NCBI GenBank assembly: GCA_017399515.1 | Contig: JAFQBZ010000017.1 | Coordinates: 1-6,120 of the forward strand | Length of the DNA stretch: 6,120 nucleotides | Reading direction: 5' to 3' | From: Clostridia bacterium | GTDB taxonomy: Bacteria; Bacillota; Clostridia; Christensenellales; UBA1242 | Part shown: positions 4,590 to 6,120 of the stretch, piece after piece | Numbering within the stretch: position 1 is the stretch's first letter | Layout of the letters: each line of letters starts with the position of its first letter | Translations under genes and position numbers: made by a program | The notes under the pieces: model-generated | The model's input: only the letters and a program-made list of their open reading frames with translations | What the model was told of the DNA's origin: nothing | Databases searched by the model: none

Positions 4590-4798
4590 CCATTGAATAA
4601 GCCCCAATCACTTACAATAGCGAAATCAGTAATTGAAAATGATGGAATAATAGTTGGTGAAGTTGTTAAATATTCTAAAAAGCCTGAAAAAGTTAAATGT
4701 TGCCAGCCTTGTGCATTACGAATCAAAGCAATAAATAAAAGTAAAATCATAATAAAAGAACCAGTAAATAAAATTATATTTTTTGCTTTTCCTTTCAT
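4583..4798 (-). CDS. Inovirus-like small membrane protein (frame ends early; probable frameshift)
   Basis: I choose the ATG at 4798 (MKGKAKNIILF...), one base after the TGA of the upstream gene, with the GGTGG of the preceding Gly codons as ribosome binding site. A TTG at 4813 would add five residues. The visible frame gives 71 residues: basic N-terminus, one transmembrane helix (~8-25, NIILFTGSFIMILLLFIAL), then an exposed segment with aromatic residues (GWQHLTFSGFLEYL, PTIIPSF, SDWGLFNG). The TAG at 4585-4583 cuts the protein where a second hydrophobic block continues in another frame, so the intact product was probably ~109 residues. Small membrane proteins after the pIII-like gene are usual in inoviruses, where such subunits cap the filament end; a pVI-like role is inferred from position and topology, not from a firm match. 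It is tightly coupled to the upstream gene and followed by the operon terminator. Confidence 0.6.
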   Translation of the reverse strand: MKGKAKNIILFTGSFIMILLLFIALIRNAQGWQHLTFSGFLEYLTTSPTIIPSFSITDFAIVSDWGLFNGL

Positions 4799-4799
4799 A

Positions 4800-5876
4800 T
4801 CACTTACCACCAAATATTAATTTTAATATAAACAAAATAACACAAAGCGTTAAAAGAGAAGTTAGAAAACTTAAAATGTTAAAACCTAATATTTCAAAAT
4901 TAAATAATGAAGTAAAAGCATTAATAGGAGCATCAAAAACTGCACCAATTAAAGCAATAAAAGTATATTCATTAGCATTTTCTACGCCTTGATTATAACC
5001 AGCAGAATAACCTGAAGTTTCGCCAGCGGAATAACCTGAAGAATAACCTGAACTTTCGCCAGCGGAATAACCATTATTATAACCATCTTGTAAGCCTTGT
5101 TTATAAAAATCATTAGAATCAAATTGAGCAGATTGATTAAAATAATAAATACGATAATCAAAGAAATTAGGACTATAATAAAAATCTGAAGCGTCATAAT
5201 TATTAAGAGGTATAAAAATTGTTAAATGGCAATTATTAGAATCAGTATAACGAAAATAATTATAATTAGTAAAAGTAGAAGAAAAAGGGAATTCATAAGC
5301 ATAATCAGTAGAATTACCTATTTCTACATATTGCATATCTAGATTATGATAATTAGAACTAGAAACATTAGTTCTATCTAAATAAATATAAACACCAGTA
5401 TAATAACCAGTAAAAGAATCAGAGTAATTATAAAGAGGTATAGCACGCTGAGCATAAGCAACTGAAACAGTTTCTAAAGAACCAGAGCCAAATGAAACGG
5501 TAGCATAAGAACCAGGAGCATAGTTACCAGTATCAAAATTATAAGTAGTATTCTGAGAATTAGGAAAAGCATTTAAGCCAAGATTAATCCTATAACCATT
5601 TGAAAAGGTAGTTAAATCTAATTTAAAAGAATATAACCAACGAGTACCAATAGAACCACTTACATTTATAGGAGGTTCAGAAGAACTCCAATTAGATTGA
5701 GCAGGTAAAATTTGACCGATATATGAAGATATAAAAGAATTCTGAGCGAGAACATAAGCGCTTGCAGAATTCATAGAATTAGAATTTTTCTTTAACATTG
5801 AAGGTAAAAAAACAGCACTTAAAACAATAAAAACGCTTAAAATAGAAACACCTAAAATTTTAAAAAATTTTTTCAC
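4800..5876 (-). CDS. Secreted, membrane-anchored Gly-Tyr-repeat protein; inovirus pIII-like minor coat/adsorption protein
   Basis: 358 residues, complete, starting at GTG 5876; AGGGGGTG at 5884-5891 is a strong ribosome binding site seven bases away. Residues 1-27 are a signal sequence (MKKFFKILGV, then a hydrophobic core). Residues ~40-255 are an exported domain rich in Ser, Asn, Tyr and Phe and poor in Lys. Residues ~258-297 are a flexible linker of GYxxGYxxG units (DGYNNGYSAGESSGYSSGYSAG). Residues ~304-356 return to the membrane: TFIALIGAVFDAPINAFTSLFNF, then the helix ILSFLTSLLTLCVILFILKLIF, ending GGK. An exported head, a Gly-rich linker and a C-terminal anchor is the layout of filamentous-phage pIII, which binds the host and caps the virion; Gly-Tyr linkers are, to my knowledge, common in Gram-positive inovirus versions. 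It overlaps the upstream stop by one base (TAGTG) and precedes the next gene by one base, hence one operon. A host surface protein is the alternative. Confidence 0.65.
   Translation of the reverse strand: MKKFFKILGVSILSVFIVLSAVFLPSMLKKNSNSMNSASAYVLAQNSFISSYIGQILPAQSNWSSSEPPINVSGSIGTRWLYSFKLDLTTFSNGYRINLGLNAFPNSQNTTYNFDTGNYAPGSYATVSFGSGSLETVSVAYAQRAIPLYNYSDSFTGYYTGVYIYLDRTNVSSSNYHNLDMQYVEIGNSTDYAYEFPFSSTFTNYNYFRYTDSNNCHLTIFIPLNNYDASDFYYSPNFFDYRIYYFNQSAQFDSNDFYKQGLQDGYNNGYSAGESSGYSSGYSAGETSGYSAGYNQGVENANEYTFIALIGAVFDAPINAFTSLFNFEILGFNILSFLTSLLTLCVILFILKLIFGGK
5005..5072 (-). repeat. 36-bp tandem repeat encoding the Gly-Tyr linker
   Basis: 5005-5036 and 5041-5072 match at 31 of 32 bases with a 36-bp period, i.e. 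12 codons, so repeat changes keep the frame. The unit encodes GYSAGE(T/S)SGYS. Near-identity at the DNA level, beyond what the protein needs, points to recent duplication, so linker length may vary among related phages. Confidence 0.8.
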
Positions 5877-6120
5877 TAATCAGCACCCCCTGAAGTAAAT
5901 TCTTTAAGCCATTTATGAGATAATCTCGGAATGAATAAAACAAAATCTACACATAAATGAATAATATAAACACTAATAAAATAAGTAAAATAAATCAAAA
6001 TATCATTAGTTAAAAAAAGTGGTAAAACTCCACCAAAACCAAATAATGATGTTAATGTGGTTAAAACGATATTATCAGTTAAAACACCTAAACCAATAGC
6101 AGAAAAGCAATCAGAAAGGG
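5876..6120 (-). CDS. Inovirus-like membrane protein, C-terminal part (5' truncated)
   Basis: The minus-strand frame from 6118 to the TAG at 5878-5876 gives 80 residues of a protein that starts outside the window. It has a hydrophobic, Gly-rich segment (GLGVLTDNIVL..., FGFGGVLPLFL) and a clear transmembrane helix (NDILIYFTYFISVYIIHLCV), then DFVLFIPRLSHKWLKEF and a short hydrophilic end TSGGAD. The run of helix, DFxxFIPR and basic helix resembles small membrane proteins I associate with Gram-positive inovirus operons, but I cannot give a firm family. The stop overlaps the GTG of the pIII-like gene by one base and the ribosome binding site of that gene lies inside this one, so the two are translationally coupled. 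Confidence 0.6.
   Translation of the reverse strand, partial: LSDCFSAIGLGVLTDNIVLTTLTSLFGFGGVLPLFLTNDILIYFTYFISVYIIHLCVDFVLFIPRLSHKWLKEFTSGGAD

Noticed and set aside
4982..5197. Minus-strand Ile/Val/Leu-rich open frame within the Gly-Tyr linker gene
   Set aside because: Alternate-frame shadow of the repeats on the same strand; the pIII-like frame has the start, signal sequence and anchor.

Overview
The window is AT-rich bacterial DNA with standard-code genes (TGA is used as a stop, TGG for Trp), purine-rich ribosome binding sites and short intrinsic terminators between convergent genes. This fits a low-GC Gram-positive host (Firmicutes/Bacillota, Clostridia- or Bacilli-like). No gene allows a genus call.

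Left part (1-3230) looks like host chromosome. It holds the 3' end of a probable radical SAM enzyme (+), a bidirectional terminator, a complete Xer-type tyrosine recombinase (-), and divergently from it a 261-residue protein (+). The N-terminal ~110 residues of that protein read like the tRNA-binding coiled-coil arm of seryl-tRNA synthetase, but the catalytic domain is absent and an unrecognised C-terminal domain takes its place. A second bidirectional terminator separates it from a membrane-anchored, charged, low-complexity protein (-).

Middle part (about 3230-4120) is roughly 900 bp without a convincing gene. It is rich in structure: a long imperfect hairpin, three ACACAGAG repeats, a 14-bp direct repeat 491 bp apart, five same-strand CGCT(G/C)A motifs, an 18-bp perfect palindrome inside a larger inverted repeat, a promoter-like pair on the minus strand, and a strong plus-strand terminator with no plus-strand gene in front of it.

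Right part (4121-6120) is a minus-strand cassette resembling the morphogenesis module of a Gram-positive inovirus (filamentous phage) prophage. It has the 3' end of a small membrane protein, then a one-base-overlapping gene for a 358-residue secreted protein with Gly-Tyr repeats and a C-terminal membrane anchor (pIII-like), then a small membrane protein whose frame is broken by one base, then a terminator. A separately promoted two-helix membrane protein follows. The structured non-coding stretch lies where an inovirus intergenic region (origin, packaging signal, attachment site) could be, and the Xer-like recombinase lies about 2.4 kb away. That arrangement suggests, without proving it, a filamentous prophage integrated at or near the host dif locus.

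The observations most worth following up are the catalytic-domain-less SerRS-arm protein, the frameshifted phage membrane protein, and the structured non-coding region at the inferred phage-host boundary.
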